From ZC4RG29 sp035304385 (GTDB lineage Bacteria; Bacteroidota; Bacteroidia; Cytophagales; Cyclobacteriaceae), in NCBI GenBank assembly GCA_035304385.1, contig DATGQD010000045.1, forward strand, positions 1 through 64,000: a stretch of DNA of 64,000 nucleotides. The letters run 5' to 3'. Both the position numbers and the translations under genes were made by a program. This document shows, piece after piece, positions 24,763 to 33,105 of this stretch (positions within the stretch are counted from its first letter, which is position 1; each line of letters starts with the position of its first letter). The notes under the pieces are model-generated. The model did not search any database. It was not told where the DNA came from and was given only the letters and a program-made list of their open reading frames with translations.

Positions 24763-25557
24763 TTATTGGCCGGCCGCCGTGCTGTTGGCACCCGTCCGTA
24801 CCTTCTTTATAAAGTTTCTGTAACCCGTAAAATACGTTTTCAGCATTGCATTCACTCCGTTGCCGGTAAGGGTTGATCCGGACATGCCGTCGACGCGGTG
24901 CGGATCATCCGCATAGAAGGCTATGCTGCTCTCACCTCCGCCGTGCTCTCCTTTCATCATCGTTACCGATACGAGCTTTCCTTGCTCATCGAAAATCTTT
25001 TTCCCTACGTACCGGTCCTGTATCTCGGCCGTTGCAATGCGTTGGCCCAGTCCGGGGGTTTCGGACTTGTGGTCGAACGATGCACCTACGATGGTTTCCA
25101 TCGATGCGTCCAATGCGACGTATCCCCAGATCTTGTCCCAGAGCCCATTTCCATACATGGGGAGAATGTAGGCTTCTACACGCTCCGGATCGTCTGCGTC
25201 AACCAAACGGAAAATCGGGTATAACCGCTCCTTTACGGGAACATCGAACTGCGCTGCCACATTGACGTTTTCAGCCGCAACGGACGTGCCGTCAGGCAGC
25301 TGCGTGACTTCTTCTCCGTTGTAGTTTACCACGGTCGAAGAAATGCGTTGATCATACGTTTCCAGGATGGCGTTGGGGTTCGAGGGAACCTCCACCAGCG
25401 TTCTTACTGCGTTCAGTATCTGCGACTTAGTGTCCAGTTCCAGCGATTTTTGCTGGGCGGGTCCGAGTGCAATTGACGTTCCGGCCAATAATCCTCCGAT
25501 CAACACGCAGAGAACTATTACAAAACCGATAATATACCCGTTAGACTGTTGTTGCAC
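24763..25557 (-). CDS. nqrC: Na+-translocating NADH:quinone reductase subunit C
   Basis: 264 residues. One N-terminal membrane helix (about 8-30) is followed by a periplasmic FMN domain. The flavin is attached to threonine in MSGSTLTGNGVNAML (about residues 225-232), the S(G/A)xT motif of NqrC. LWDKIWGYVALD is another family block. The start is GTG at 25557, overlapping the end of nqrB by 17 nt. No ATG lies before the membrane helix, so this start is favoured and implies translational coupling. Confidence 0.95.
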   Translation of the reverse strand: MQQQSNGYIIGFVIVLCVLIGGLLAGTSIALGPAQQKSLELDTKSQILNAVRTLVEVPSNPNAILETYDQRISSTVVNYNGEEVTQLPDGTSVAAENVNVAAQFDVPVKERLYPIFRLVDADDPERVEAYILPMYGNGLWDKIWGYVALDASMETIVGASFDHKSETPGLGQRIATAEIQDRYVGKKIFDEQGKLVSVTMMKGEHGGGESSIAFYADDPHRVDGMSGSTLTGNGVNAMLKTYFTGYRNFIKKVRTGANSTAAGQ

Positions 25558-26854
25558 GACGTAATCTTCTTTTCTTGTTGGCCTGTACTACATAATAATC
25601 AATAAGCGGCGCAAAAACGTTCATCAGCAGGATGGCCAGCATTACCCCCTCCGGATAGGCAGGGTTGAATGCCCGGATCAGGATGGTCAGGAAACCGATA
25701 AAGAAACCATAAATCCATTTTCCGCGTTCCGTCTGCGCCGCCGTTACCGGGTCAGTCGCCATATATACGGCACCAAATGCAAGTCCGCCGATGACCAGGT
25801 GATAATGTGGCGGCATCAGCAGGTATTCATTTCCACCGATCAGGCTCAGTCCGAAAGCAGTCAGATACGCCCCTGCCATGACACTGAGCATAATTTTCCA
25901 GCTCCCCACCCCGGTGGCAATCAGAATAAGGCCACCAATCAGGCACATCAATACCGAAGTTTCTCCGATCGACCCGGGCATCAGCCCGACAAACAGGTTA
26001 GGGAGATCGTATAGCCCTTCATGCCATACATTGGCCAGGGCGTCGGAGACGAGATGACCGTTATTAAGGGAATCGGCCACGTGACCGGCCTGTTCTGCGG
26101 CCGTCTGGTTGAGTGGCGAGGGATCTTCGGCAGCGAGAAGGGCGGCTTCCTCATAGGTAACGATCGCCTGCTTCGCATTCACCGACGCTTCATAGCTTAC
26201 CGCCAGCGGTGTTGCCCCCGAGTACCCTGACACGACCTCCGTTCCTTCCGGAAGGTAGGTCCACACATTCCCTGAAATATCCGCAGGATATGCGAAGTAG
26301 AGAAAAGCCCGGGCGGTAAGGGCGACGTTGAGAATGTTCATTCCCGTTCCGCCAAAGGCCTCTTTGCCAATGACAACGGCAAACGCCGTCCCGAGGGCTA
26401 CCTGCCACAGCGGAATGTCGGGCGGCATGATCAAGGGTATCAGCATCCCTGTAACCAGGAATCCTTCGTTGACCGGATGTTTCCGCCAAACGGTGAAGGC
26501 GAATTCAATACCGAGCCCAACGACATATGATACAATTACAATGGGGATCACCTGCTGCAGGCCGATCATTACCATTTCCCCGGTGGTGGCTTCTATCCCC
26601 TGGGCCAGGAAATGCTGATAGCCTACGTTGTAGATGCCGAACAACAGGCAGGGTAGCATGGCGATTACAACCGTAATCATCAGGCGCTTCATGTCGATCG
26701 CATCGCGCACCTGCGCGCCTTTGCTCGGGGTTACCGTATTGGGAGCAAAGAGAAAGGTGTCAATCGCTTCGTAGATATAATAGAACTTTTCAAACTTCCC
26801 GCCTTTCTCGAAGTGAGGTTTAATGCTGTCTAACTGCTTACGTATGAAATTCAT
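25541..26854 (-). CDS. nqrB: Na+-translocating NADH:quinone reductase subunit B
   Basis: 437 residues; a long polytopic subunit with about ten membrane helices. The covalent FMN threonine is in SGYSGATPLAVS (about residues 210-221), and family landmarks NPVNEGFLVTGMLIPLIMPP-like and FGGTGMNILNVALTARAFLYFAYP are present. NqrB carries the second covalent FMN and riboflavin and forms the Na+ route. The stop overlaps the nqrC GTG by 17 nt. The short insertion between TM segments (AKQAIVTYEEAALLAAEDPSPLN) is longer than I recall in Vibrio. High confidence. Confidence 0.96.
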   Translation of the reverse strand: MNFIRKQLDSIKPHFEKGGKFEKFYYIYEAIDTFLFAPNTVTPSKGAQVRDAIDMKRLMITVVIAMLPCLLFGIYNVGYQHFLAQGIEATTGEMVMIGLQQVIPIVIVSYVVGLGIEFAFTVWRKHPVNEGFLVTGMLIPLIMPPDIPLWQVALGTAFAVVIGKEAFGGTGMNILNVALTARAFLYFAYPADISGNVWTYLPEGTEVVSGYSGATPLAVSYEASVNAKQAIVTYEEAALLAAEDPSPLNQTAAEQAGHVADSLNNGHLVSDALANVWHEGLYDLPNLFVGLMPGSIGETSVLMCLIGGLILIATGVGSWKIMLSVMAGAYLTAFGLSLIGGNEYLLMPPHYHLVIGGLAFGAVYMATDPVTAAQTERGKWIYGFFIGFLTILIRAFNPAYPEGVMLAILLMNVFAPLIDYYVVQANKKRRLRRATTV

Positions 26855-26860
26855 GACCGG

Positions 26861-28222
26861 CTAGCTGTTCCTGATGAGTTCGATACCCTCGCGGAGTATT
26901 GCCTGGATGTTATGCTTCGAGACGTCCACAAAATCGCACAGCGCCAGGTCTTCCTCAATGACCTCATAGATACCCAGTGCTTCCATCTCATCAAAGTCTT
27001 CCGCGATAATGGCCTTAATAAGATAGGTAGGCAGTATATCCATGGGCGTTACCTTCTCGAATACGCCGGTTTGCACAAACGCACGTGGCTCCCCGCGGGT
27101 GTTCGTGTCGAGAACGTACTCCTTCTGGGGGGCAAGAAAGGATAACAAGCCCCAGGCGCGCTGGAGGCTCAGCTTTTTGAATCCATGGGAAATCCATCCC
27201 AGGAATTCGTAATAGTCGCCCTCCGGAATAACCGTGACCAGATGATCGAAGAATCCGATGAAACCATCGGCCGGAATCCGCGTTCCCGTCAATACGTTAC
27301 CCGAGATATAGCGCACCCGATCGGACGTGATGTTGTTCTCGATCATCTTATTGATGCTGGCGCCCGTCCAGGTCTTATAATACTGTGGCTTTTTCACCTC
27401 CGATCCGGCGAGGGCTACAATTCTCGATGCATCATAAATGCCATTGAGAAAAAGCTTGCCGATCTGGATGACTCCCGATGGGCTGATTGTCCAGGCAATT
27501 TCGCCCCGGTTAATGGGGTCGAGGTGATGAATTTGTACGCCCACGCATCCGGCGGGATGGGGCCCCGTGAAATAATTGAATTCAACTCCCTTTGCGCCGC
27601 TGAAGATGGACGGTTGGTTGTCGCCCCTAAGATTCACATGTATGGGTCCTGACGTAAATTTCTTCAATACGTCGATACCTGCCTGGAAGTACTGCTCCTC
27701 CCCTTTGAATATCAGATTATAATCCGGGGCCAGGGGATGAGAATCGAAGCCGCTGATGAAAATGGCTTTCGGGGTTTCACCAGGATCGGCGATGACCCCG
27801 AAGGGACGTTGCACCAGGTTAGCCCATACACCACTGCTGAGCAGCTGTTCCTGTGCCTGTTCGCGGCTTAGTGACGTAAGGTCTCCGGCAGAATACTTCC
27901 GGAATTCGACATGCTCAAATGATTTGTCGGCGAGTACCTTTACTTCAAGAAGCTTTCGCTTTTCGCCGCGCTTGATTTCGATCACCTCGCCGCTAACCGG
28001 GGCGGTGAACATGACCTGCTCGAATCGCTTATCGCGAAACAGCGGAGTCCCCGCTTTAACGGTGTCGCCGACGTTGACAAGAACGCGGGGTAAATAAACG
28101 CCTTCAAAATCTGTGGGCTTTATTGCAAATACGTCAGGTTGATCGGGGGTGCTTATTGTAGGGGATGCCTTTCCTGCCAGATTGATATCAAAGCCTTTCC
28201 GGAGTCGGATGTGTTTACCCAT
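26861..28222 (-). CDS. nqrA: Na+-translocating NADH:quinone reductase subunit A
   Basis: 453 residues, the peripheral subunit that binds ubiquinone or menaquinone at the membrane surface. It begins MGKHIRLRKGFDINLAGKA and contains the Rnf-C-like barrel, VNVGDTVKAGTPLF, VSGEVIEIKRGEKRKLLEV and GPHPAGCVGVQIHHLDPINRGE, all NqrA-typical. First gene of the cluster; nqrB starts 6 bp later. A candidate -7 element is found 33 bp before the start. Oxidation of NADH needs NqrF, which is not encoded in this window. Confidence 0.96.
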   Translation of the reverse strand: MGKHIRLRKGFDINLAGKASPTISTPDQPDVFAIKPTDFEGVYLPRVLVNVGDTVKAGTPLFRDKRFEQVMFTAPVSGEVIEIKRGEKRKLLEVKVLADKSFEHVEFRKYSAGDLTSLSREQAQEQLLSSGVWANLVQRPFGVIADPGETPKAIFISGFDSHPLAPDYNLIFKGEEQYFQAGIDVLKKFTSGPIHVNLRGDNQPSIFSGAKGVEFNYFTGPHPAGCVGVQIHHLDPINRGEIAWTISPSGVIQIGKLFLNGIYDASRIVALAGSEVKKPQYYKTWTGASINKMIENNITSDRVRYISGNVLTGTRIPADGFIGFFDHLVTVIPEGDYYEFLGWISHGFKKLSLQRAWGLLSFLAPQKEYVLDTNTRGEPRAFVQTGVFEKVTPMDILPTYLIKAIIAEDFDEMEALGIYEVIEEDLALCDFVDVSKHNIQAILREGIELIRNS

Positions 28223-28254
28223 GTTAAAACTGGCCGTGAGAATCTAAAACGGTC

Positions 28255-28262
28255 CAAAAATA
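28255..28262 (-). promoter_or_regulatory. Candidate -7 promoter element (TATTTTTG) for the nqr operon
   Basis: TATTTTTG on the minus strand fits TAnnTTTG, 33 bp before the nqrA ATG. No clear -33 element. Confidence 0.45.
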
Positions 28263-28326
28263 GCAAATTTTTAATACGGATGTCGGCAGACGTTATATTA
28301 TATGGAAAGTAGTAAAATCGGTGCTT

Positions 28327-29037
28327 TCAAGCTGTCAGGTCCATGCTATGAGTGGTGCGTATGACCCGGGAAAGGGCGAGCCTGAGCACCTCCTCAACCT
28401 GCTCATCGATCGTTATGTGCGTTGTGTCGATGACTATGGCGTCGGCGGCCTGTTTTAGGGGGCCTTCTGCACGTGTCGTGTCGATGGCGTCCCGCTTTTT
28501 AATGTTCTCCACTACCTCGTCCAGGTTTACCAGCACATTGGCGGCGAGTAACTCCTGTTGCCGACGGTATGCGCGTGTCATTATGTCGGCCGTCATAAAG
28601 ATCTTCAGTTCCGCATCCGGAAACACCACTGTGCCGATGTCGCGGCCATCCATCACCACGCCCTTCTCCTTCCCCATCTTACGTTGCTGTGCGATAAGCA
28701 TAGTGCGAACCTCCCGGATGGCGCTCACCTCGCTCACCTTGTCCGACACATGCATTTCGCGAATGTCGTTTTCCACGTTAAGGCCGTTCAGATACACCTC
28801 CGATTCATTCTTCGCGTTCACTTTAAACGAAATCGAGGCCGCGGCAAGCGCTTTTGTCACTTCCCTGGGATTGGAAAGGGCCACATGATGATTCAGGAAA
28901 TGCAGCGTCACTGCCCTGTACATGGCGCCGGTGTCAATATAACGGTAGCCCAACGCCGCAGCGACTTTGCGTGCCGTCGTGCTTTTCCCGCATGCCGAAT
29001 AGCCGTCAATCGCAATTATGATCTTGCGGAGGTTCAT
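28327..29037 (-). CDS. cmk: Cytidylate kinase
   Basis: 236 residues. P-loop GYSACGKSTTA (about 12-22), the CMP-binding segment YIDTGAMYRAVTL, DGRDIGTVVFPDAELKIFMTA and ADAIVIDTT are all present. Cmk converts CMP and dCMP to the diphosphates with ATP. The ATG at 29037 overlaps by one nucleotide the stop of a 40-codon lipoprotein gene (TGATG), so the two are probably translationally coupled. It is 105 bp downstream of nqrA's promoter region and transcribed the same way. High confidence. Confidence 0.96.
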   Translation of the reverse strand: MNLRKIIIAIDGYSACGKSTTARKVAAALGYRYIDTGAMYRAVTLHFLNHHVALSNPREVTKALAAASISFKVNAKNESEVYLNGLNVENDIREMHVSDKVSEVSAIREVRTMLIAQQRKMGKEKGVVMDGRDIGTVVFPDAELKIFMTADIMTRAYRRQQELLAANVLVNLDEVVENIKKRDAIDTTRAEGPLKQAADAIVIDTTHITIDEQVEEVLRLALSRVIRTTHSMDLTA

Positions 29038-29159
29038 CAGCAGTCCTTTTGCGGACAGGGAATGGGTTTTCCAGGCTTCAGTTTCTTATTTTTCTGATGC
29101 GACGCGCACCCGGAAGCCACCGCCAGTAGAAATACCGCCAGAATCAGCTTAACTTTCAA
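29037..29159 (-). CDS. 40-residue lipoprotein, unannotated size class
   Basis: Starting at TTG 29159 the minus strand reads MKVKLILAVFLLAVASGCA, then SHQKNKKLKPGKPIPCPQKDC and stop. This is a textbook lipoprotein signal: two lysines, a hydrophobic core of nine residues, and the lipobox VASGC with the acylated cysteine at 18. The mature part is a very short basic peptide with two further cysteines. The stop codon overlaps the cmk ATG (TGATG). There is no in-frame ATG upstream, so TTG is the only candidate start. Family unknown. Below the size cut-off of most gene finders. Confidence 0.65.
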   Translation of the reverse strand: MKVKLILAVFLLAVASGCASHQKNKKLKPGKPIPCPQKDC

Positions 29160-29291
29160 GACAGGTATGTTTTTGGTTGATGGCTTAAAGAAAACAGGAA
29201 TAGTCGGGATTTGGAAACCGCCCGCCGAAAACTAAAACCGGATGTCGCTCGTTTACACGGATAACAAACCGCCATATCAACCTATCAATCT

Positions 29292-29564
29292 ATGACTGAC
29301 GAAGAGGGAAAAGCCGAGAACATGTTCCGAAACTTCGGCAAACGCGTCGACAAGTTCCTGGAGGAATTTGACGAGGCCGGCGAACGGCTTCAGAAGGAAT
29401 TTGAGGAAAAGTATGAGGAATTAAAACGTTCGGCAGAAAAACTCAAGGCCGAATCCCGCAACCGGGAACGCTGGCAGGAAGTGGAAGACAGCCTCCGCAG
29501 AGCAGGCGAACACCTTAAGGAAGCCTTTGAAGCCGCGTTCCGAAAGAAGAAAGAAACGGAATAG
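29292..29564 (+). CDS. 90-residue charged coiled-coil protein
   Basis: The sequence is almost entirely amphipathic helix, with Glu/Lys/Arg heptads and few hydrophobics (FLEEFDEAGERLQKEFEEKYEELKRSAEKLKAESRNRERWQEVEDSL). It has no signal peptide and no cysteine. It is a single gene, divergent from cmk and convergent with tsf, and ends at a bidirectional hairpin terminator. No family is recognised. The coding call is supported by the clean ATG, in-phase heptads and the terminator at the end. Confidence 0.7.
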   Translation: MTDEEGKAENMFRNFGKRVDKFLEEFDEAGERLQKEFEEKYEELKRSAEKLKAESRNRERWQEVEDSLRRAGEHLKEAFEAAFRKKKETE

Positions 29565-29567
29565 CTA

Positions 29568-29606
29568 TAAAAAAACAGCACGGCATAAGCCGTGCTGTTT
29601 GTATTT
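29568..29606. terminator. Bidirectional terminator between the coiled-coil gene and tsf
   Basis: A perfect 12-bp stem, AAACAGCACGGC and GCCGTGCTGTTT, with loop ATAA. A-rich on the left and T-rich on the right, so it gives a U-tract in both directions. It is stronger for the tsf transcript, because seven or more A's on the plus strand precede the stem. Confidence 0.85.
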
Positions 29607-29621
29607 TCAGGTCGCTATACC

Positions 29622-30452
29622 TTAGCCGATGGACACGCGCCGGAAATCGGCAACGGTCAGCCCTTTCGACACGCTCTCGAGGTATTGCGCCACGGTCTTC
29701 GAACTATCCTTTACAAACGCCTGGTGGAGCAACGTGCTTTCGCGGAAGAACTTTTGCAGCTTCCCTTGCGCGATCTTGTCCACCATATTGGCGGGCTTGC
29801 CTTCGGCGATGATCTGTGCTTTGGCAATTTCCAGTTCCTTTTCGACGAGGTCCTTGTCGACAGAAGTTTCGTCTACCGCGACAGGGTTCATGGCGGCAAT
29901 CTGCATGCCCACGTCCTTGCCCGCTTCGGTAACGTCTTTTCCGTTAACACCTTTCAATGCGACGAGCACACCCAGTTTGCTGCCAGCGTGAATGTAAGGA
30001 ACAACCTGCTCCCCTTTCATGTGAACGTATTCGCTCACTTCAACCTTCTCACCGATCTTGCCCACTAACTCGACGATGCGCTCGGCAATCGTCATGTCCC
30101 CGACCTTGAGCGCCAGCAGTTCATCGCGGGTCGCGGGCCTATGTTCAAAAGCAGTGTCGGCAATCAGGGCGCCCAGGTTTTGAAATTCTTCGTTCTTGGC
30201 TACGAAGTCCGTCTCGCAGTTCAACGCCACGAGAACTGCCTCCCGGTTATCGTCGCCGGTGCGAACAAATACGGACCCTTCCCGTGCCTCCTTGTCGGAG
30301 CGGGAAGCCGATACCTTCTGACCCTTCTTCCGAAGGATTTCTATCGCCTTGTCGAAATCGCCGTCCGCTTCGGTGAGGGCCTTCTTGCAATCCATCATAC
30401 CGGCGCCCGTCATTTGTCTAAGCTTGTTTACATCTTGCGCTGTAATAGCCAT
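29622..30452 (-). CDS. tsf: Elongation factor Ts
   Basis: 276 residues. The UBA-like N-terminal domain (MAITAQDVNKLRQMTGAGMMDCKKALTEADGDFDKAIEILRKKG) contains the conserved TGAGMMDCKKAL motif. The core is made of two EF-Ts dimerisation-like subdomains with VALNCETDFVAKNEEF and VGMQIAAMNP. EF-Ts exchanges GDP for GTP on EF-Tu. Last gene of the rplM-rpsI-rpsB-tsf operon, ending at a strong terminator. A 13-bp stem lies between it and rpsB. Confidence 0.97.
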   Translation of the reverse strand: MAITAQDVNKLRQMTGAGMMDCKKALTEADGDFDKAIEILRKKGQKVSASRSDKEAREGSVFVRTGDDNREAVLVALNCETDFVAKNEEFQNLGALIADTAFEHRPATRDELLALKVGDMTIAERIVELVGKIGEKVEVSEYVHMKGEQVVPYIHAGSKLGVLVALKGVNGKDVTEAGKDVGMQIAAMNPVAVDETSVDKDLVEKELEIAKAQIIAEGKPANMVDKIAQGKLQKFFRESTLLHQAFVKDSSKTVAQYLESVSKGLTVADFRRVSIG

Positions 30453-30512
30453 ACCATTTGCAATTTTTTGTGTTGTTTAGATTGTCTGCGTAAAACCCGA
30501 AGGTCCATAAAC

Positions 30513-30545
30513 AACTGAACACCGGCTTGTGACCGATGTTCAGTT
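30513..30545. other. Hairpin between rpsB and tsf
   Basis: AACTGAACACCGG pairs with CCGATGTTCAGTT through 12 pairs with one A-C mismatch and a 7-nt loop. It lies in the 149-bp gap between rpsB and tsf. On the coding (minus) strand there is no U-tract after it, so it is more likely a processing or partial attenuation structure than a full terminator. Confidence 0.55.
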
Positions 30546-30601
30546 TAGCGTTTTTATCACTTCCTGATCTCGGAGACCCGATACATCAGTTCTGAAGACT
30601 C

Positions 30602-31378
30602 TTACTTGGATTCTTCGATGGTTTCCTTTTCGTCGATCTTGCGCTTCTCTTCCTCTTCCTTCTTCAGCGCGGCATCTTCCTTGTCGCGCTTGCGCTCCAT
30701 AAGACCTTCTTCGATTACGCTGCCGATATAGCGCGTAATGAGGTTGATCGACTTAAATGCGTCGTCGTTCGCCGGGATGGGGAAGTCGACACCTTCGGGA
30801 TCGGAGTTTGTATCCACCATGGCAAACACGGGGATATTCAGCTTTTGGGCCTCCGTTACCGCGATATGTTCCCGCTTAACGTCAATGACGAACAGTGCAG
30901 CGGGGAGACGGTTCAGATCGGCAATACCGCCGAGCAGCTTCTCCAGCTTTGCCTTTTCACGCTGCACCATCAGGCGCTCGCGCTTGGCCAGGTTCAGGAA
31001 CGCCTCGTCCTTCATGAGCTTGTCGATCTGCGCAAGCTTCTTGAGCGACTTACGGATGGTTGCGAAATTGGTCAGCATGCCACCCAACCAGCGTTCGGTT
31101 ACGTACGGCATGTTCAGCCGCTTAGCTTCTTCGCTGACGATGTCTTTGGCCTGTTTCTTGGTGGCCACAAACATGATCTTGCGGCCGGACCGAACAATAT
31201 TCTTTAAAGAGTACGCGGCCTCATCCAGGCAAGCCAGCGTTTTGTTAAGGTCAATCAGGTGGATCCCGTTGTTCTCCATGAAGATGTACTCAGCCATCTT
31301 GGGGTTCCATTTCCGGGTAAGGTGACCGAAATGAACACCGGCATCCAGTAATTGTTGATACGTGAGTTTTTCTGCCAT
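30602..31378 (-). CDS. rpsB: 30S ribosomal protein S2
   Basis: 258 residues. MAEKLTYQQLLDAGVHFGHLTRKWNPKMAEYIF is the S2 N terminus; RWLGGMLTNFATIRKSL and FVIDVKREHIAVTEAQKLNIPVFAMVDTNSDP are further signatures. The extended C terminus (from about 225) is highly charged (KRDKEDAALKKEEEEKRK). Part of the operon with rplM, rpsI and tsf; 20-bp gap to rpsI. High confidence. Confidence 0.97.
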   Translation of the reverse strand: MAEKLTYQQLLDAGVHFGHLTRKWNPKMAEYIFMENNGIHLIDLNKTLACLDEAAYSLKNIVRSGRKIMFVATKKQAKDIVSEEAKRLNMPYVTERWLGGMLTNFATIRKSLKKLAQIDKLMKDEAFLNLAKRERLMVQREKAKLEKLLGGIADLNRLPAALFVIDVKREHIAVTEAQKLNIPVFAMVDTNSDPEGVDFPIPANDDAFKSINLITRYIGSVIEEGLMERKRDKEDAALKKEEEEKRKIDEKETIEESK

Positions 31379-31398
31379 TAAATTGGTTTTACAGATAA

Positions 31399-31785
31399 TT
31401 AACGCTTGCTGAACTGGAACTTCCTTCTTGCTTTTCTCCTACCGTACTTCTTCCGTTCCACCATACGGGAATCACGCGTCAGCAAGCCTTCCTTACGAAG
31501 AACAGGTTTGTGCTCCTCATTCGCCTGAACGAGTGCACGGGCAATTCCCAGCCGTACAGCTTCTGCCTGACCGCGGATCCCGCCCCCCTCGACAATCACT
31601 CTGATGTCAAATTCGCTGTCCGACTTTACAGCCGCGAGCGCCTGCTTTACAAGCGTCTGATGGATATCTGAAAGGAAATAGGCGTCAAGCGCCTTTTCAT
31701 TCACTTTGATTTCTCCTTTTCCGGGTTGCAGGTATACCCGAGCTACCGCGGTTTTACGTCTTCCGATTGTGTTGATACGATCCAT
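31399..31785 (-). CDS. rpsI: 30S ribosomal protein S9
   Basis: 128 residues with the hallmark N terminus MDRINTIGRRKTAVARVYLQPGKGEIKVN. The C-terminal tail VERKKYGRRKARRKFQFSKR reaches into the P site, ending in the conserved KR. It lies 3 bp after rplM, with which it is nearly always paired. Confidence 0.98.
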   Translation of the reverse strand: MDRINTIGRRKTAVARVYLQPGKGEIKVNEKALDAYFLSDIHQTLVKQALAAVKSDSEFDIRVIVEGGGIRGQAEAVRLGIARALVQANEEHKPVLRKEGLLTRDSRMVERKKYGRRKARRKFQFSKR

Positions 31786-31788
31786 CTA

Positions 31789-32232
31789 TCAGAGCTTGAT
31801 TTCCTTGGGTTCTTGTGCAGCATGGGGATGTTCCGCGCCCGCATACACGTGAAGGCTGCGGTACAATTGGTTACCCAGCCTGTTCTTGGGCAGCATGCCG
31901 CGGACGGCGTGTTCTATGAGCCGCTCCGGATGCTTCCTCCGGATCATAGCCGGCGTCTTCTCCCGCTGACCGCCGGGATATCCAGTGTGAGTGAGAATCA
32001 CCCGGTCAGTCCACTTCTTGCCCGTCATCCGTACTTTGGCCGCATTAATGACGATTACGTGATCACCGCAATCCACATGGGGCGTATAACCGGGCTTGTG
32101 CTTTCCACGGATAATGTTGGCTACCCGGCTGGCCAAACGGCCCAGCACCTGCGAGCTTGCATCCACAACCACCCAACCCTTCTCTACCTGGGCTTTGTTG
32201 AGTTGTGCCGTCTTGTAACTGTTGTGATCCAC
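31789..32232 (-). CDS. rplM: 50S ribosomal protein L13
   Basis: 147 residues. Motifs WVVVDASSQVLGRLASRVANIIRGKHKPGYTPHVDCGDHVIVINA and MLPKNRLGNQLYRSLHVYAGAEHPHAAQ are diagnostic. The start is GTG at 32232; there is no closer ATG that keeps these residues. First gene of the ribosomal operon, with a well-spaced promoter 78-108 bp upstream. Confidence 0.97.
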   Translation of the reverse strand: MDHNSYKTAQLNKAQVEKGWVVVDASSQVLGRLASRVANIIRGKHKPGYTPHVDCGDHVIVINAAKVRMTGKKWTDRVILTHTGYPGGQREKTPAMIRRKHPERLIEHAVRGMLPKNRLGNQLYRSLHVYAGAEHPHAAQEPKEIKL

Positions 32233-32309
32233 TCTATATAATAATTATCAATACAAAATCAGGGCATTTTTAGTGTCCGGAAACACCCCCTTCCTGCCAA
32301 AAAGGGACA

Positions 32310-32340
32310 CAAAGGTAACCGGTTGGTGACTCATATGCAA
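32310..32340 (-). promoter_or_regulatory. Promoter of the rplM-rpsI-rpsB-tsf operon
   Basis: Minus strand TTG (32340-32338), 20-bp spacer, TACCTTTG (32317-32310). Both parts fit the Bacteroidota pattern TTTG-N19-TAnnTTTG, about 78 bp before the rplM start. Confidence 0.65.
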
Positions 32341-32391
32341 GCTGGCTCAAAAAATTGGTTTTCTGCCCTGGTGTAGCCAAAAACCCGCTTT

Positions 32392-33105
32392 CTAGCGGTT
32401 GGCTTCCAACTGCCTGAGCAACGCGCGGAGGTCTTTCGGCAGGGGTGCCTCCACCCTTAGCGGCTTATGGGCCCGGTCCCCGAAGGAAATCGAGTGCGCA
32501 TGGAGCGCGACACGCCGCATCAGCGGCTCCTCCTCTTCGCCCTTTCGGATATTGAAATTGCGTTTTATCGAAGAGAGGTAGAAGAGCTTACCACCATACA
32601 CCGTGTCGCCCGTAATCGGGGCGCCCTGCGATGCCAGGTGAACGCGGATCTGGTGCATGCGGCCGGTGATGGGCCGGCAGGAAACCAGCGTATGCATACG
32701 GTAAACCGCGATTGTATCCAAAATCGTTCGGGCCTGCTGCCCGTCGCGCTGAATGCGCACGATTCCGTCGCCGGACTTCTTAAGCGGCCGGTCGACCACC
32801 GTTTCGCGGAAATCATGGACGCCGTCGCATACGGCCCGGTATATCTTTTCGACAGTCCGGTTCTGAAACTGGAGGCTAAGGTGCCGGTACGCTTCGGGAT
32901 TTCGGGCCAGGACCAGCACGCCGGACGTCTCCTTGTCGAGCCGGTGGCACACCTGCGCCTCCGGATGATATGCGCGCGCCAGGTCGAGGAGATTGTACGC
33001 GTCGGCGCGATCCTGGAGCGTAGACAGCCCCGGAGGTTTGTTGACGATCATATAATCGTCGTCCTCGTGGAGGAGGATATCACTAAATCGGATTCGGTGT
33101 TTCAA
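32392..33105 (-). CDS. RluA-family pseudouridine synthase
   Basis: 237 residues, catalytic HRLDKETSGVLVLARN (aspartate in the HRLD motif), ADAYNLLDLARAYHPEAQVC and the C-terminal PITGRMHQIRVHLASQGAPITGDTVYGG. There is no S4 domain at the N terminus, as in RluA and RluE-like enzymes. The enzyme isomerises specific uridines in rRNA or tRNA; the target is not decidable. The start is TTG at 33105, overlapping the phoR-like stop (TTGA), so translation is probably coupled. Confidence 0.92.
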   Translation of the reverse strand: MKHRIRFSDILLHEDDDYMIVNKPPGLSTLQDRADAYNLLDLARAYHPEAQVCHRLDKETSGVLVLARNPEAYRHLSLQFQNRTVEKIYRAVCDGVHDFRETVVDRPLKKSGDGIVRIQRDGQQARTILDTIAVYRMHTLVSCRPITGRMHQIRVHLASQGAPITGDTVYGGKLFYLSSIKRNFNIRKGEEEEPLMRRVALHAHSISFGDRAHKPLRVEAPLPKDLRALLRQLEANR

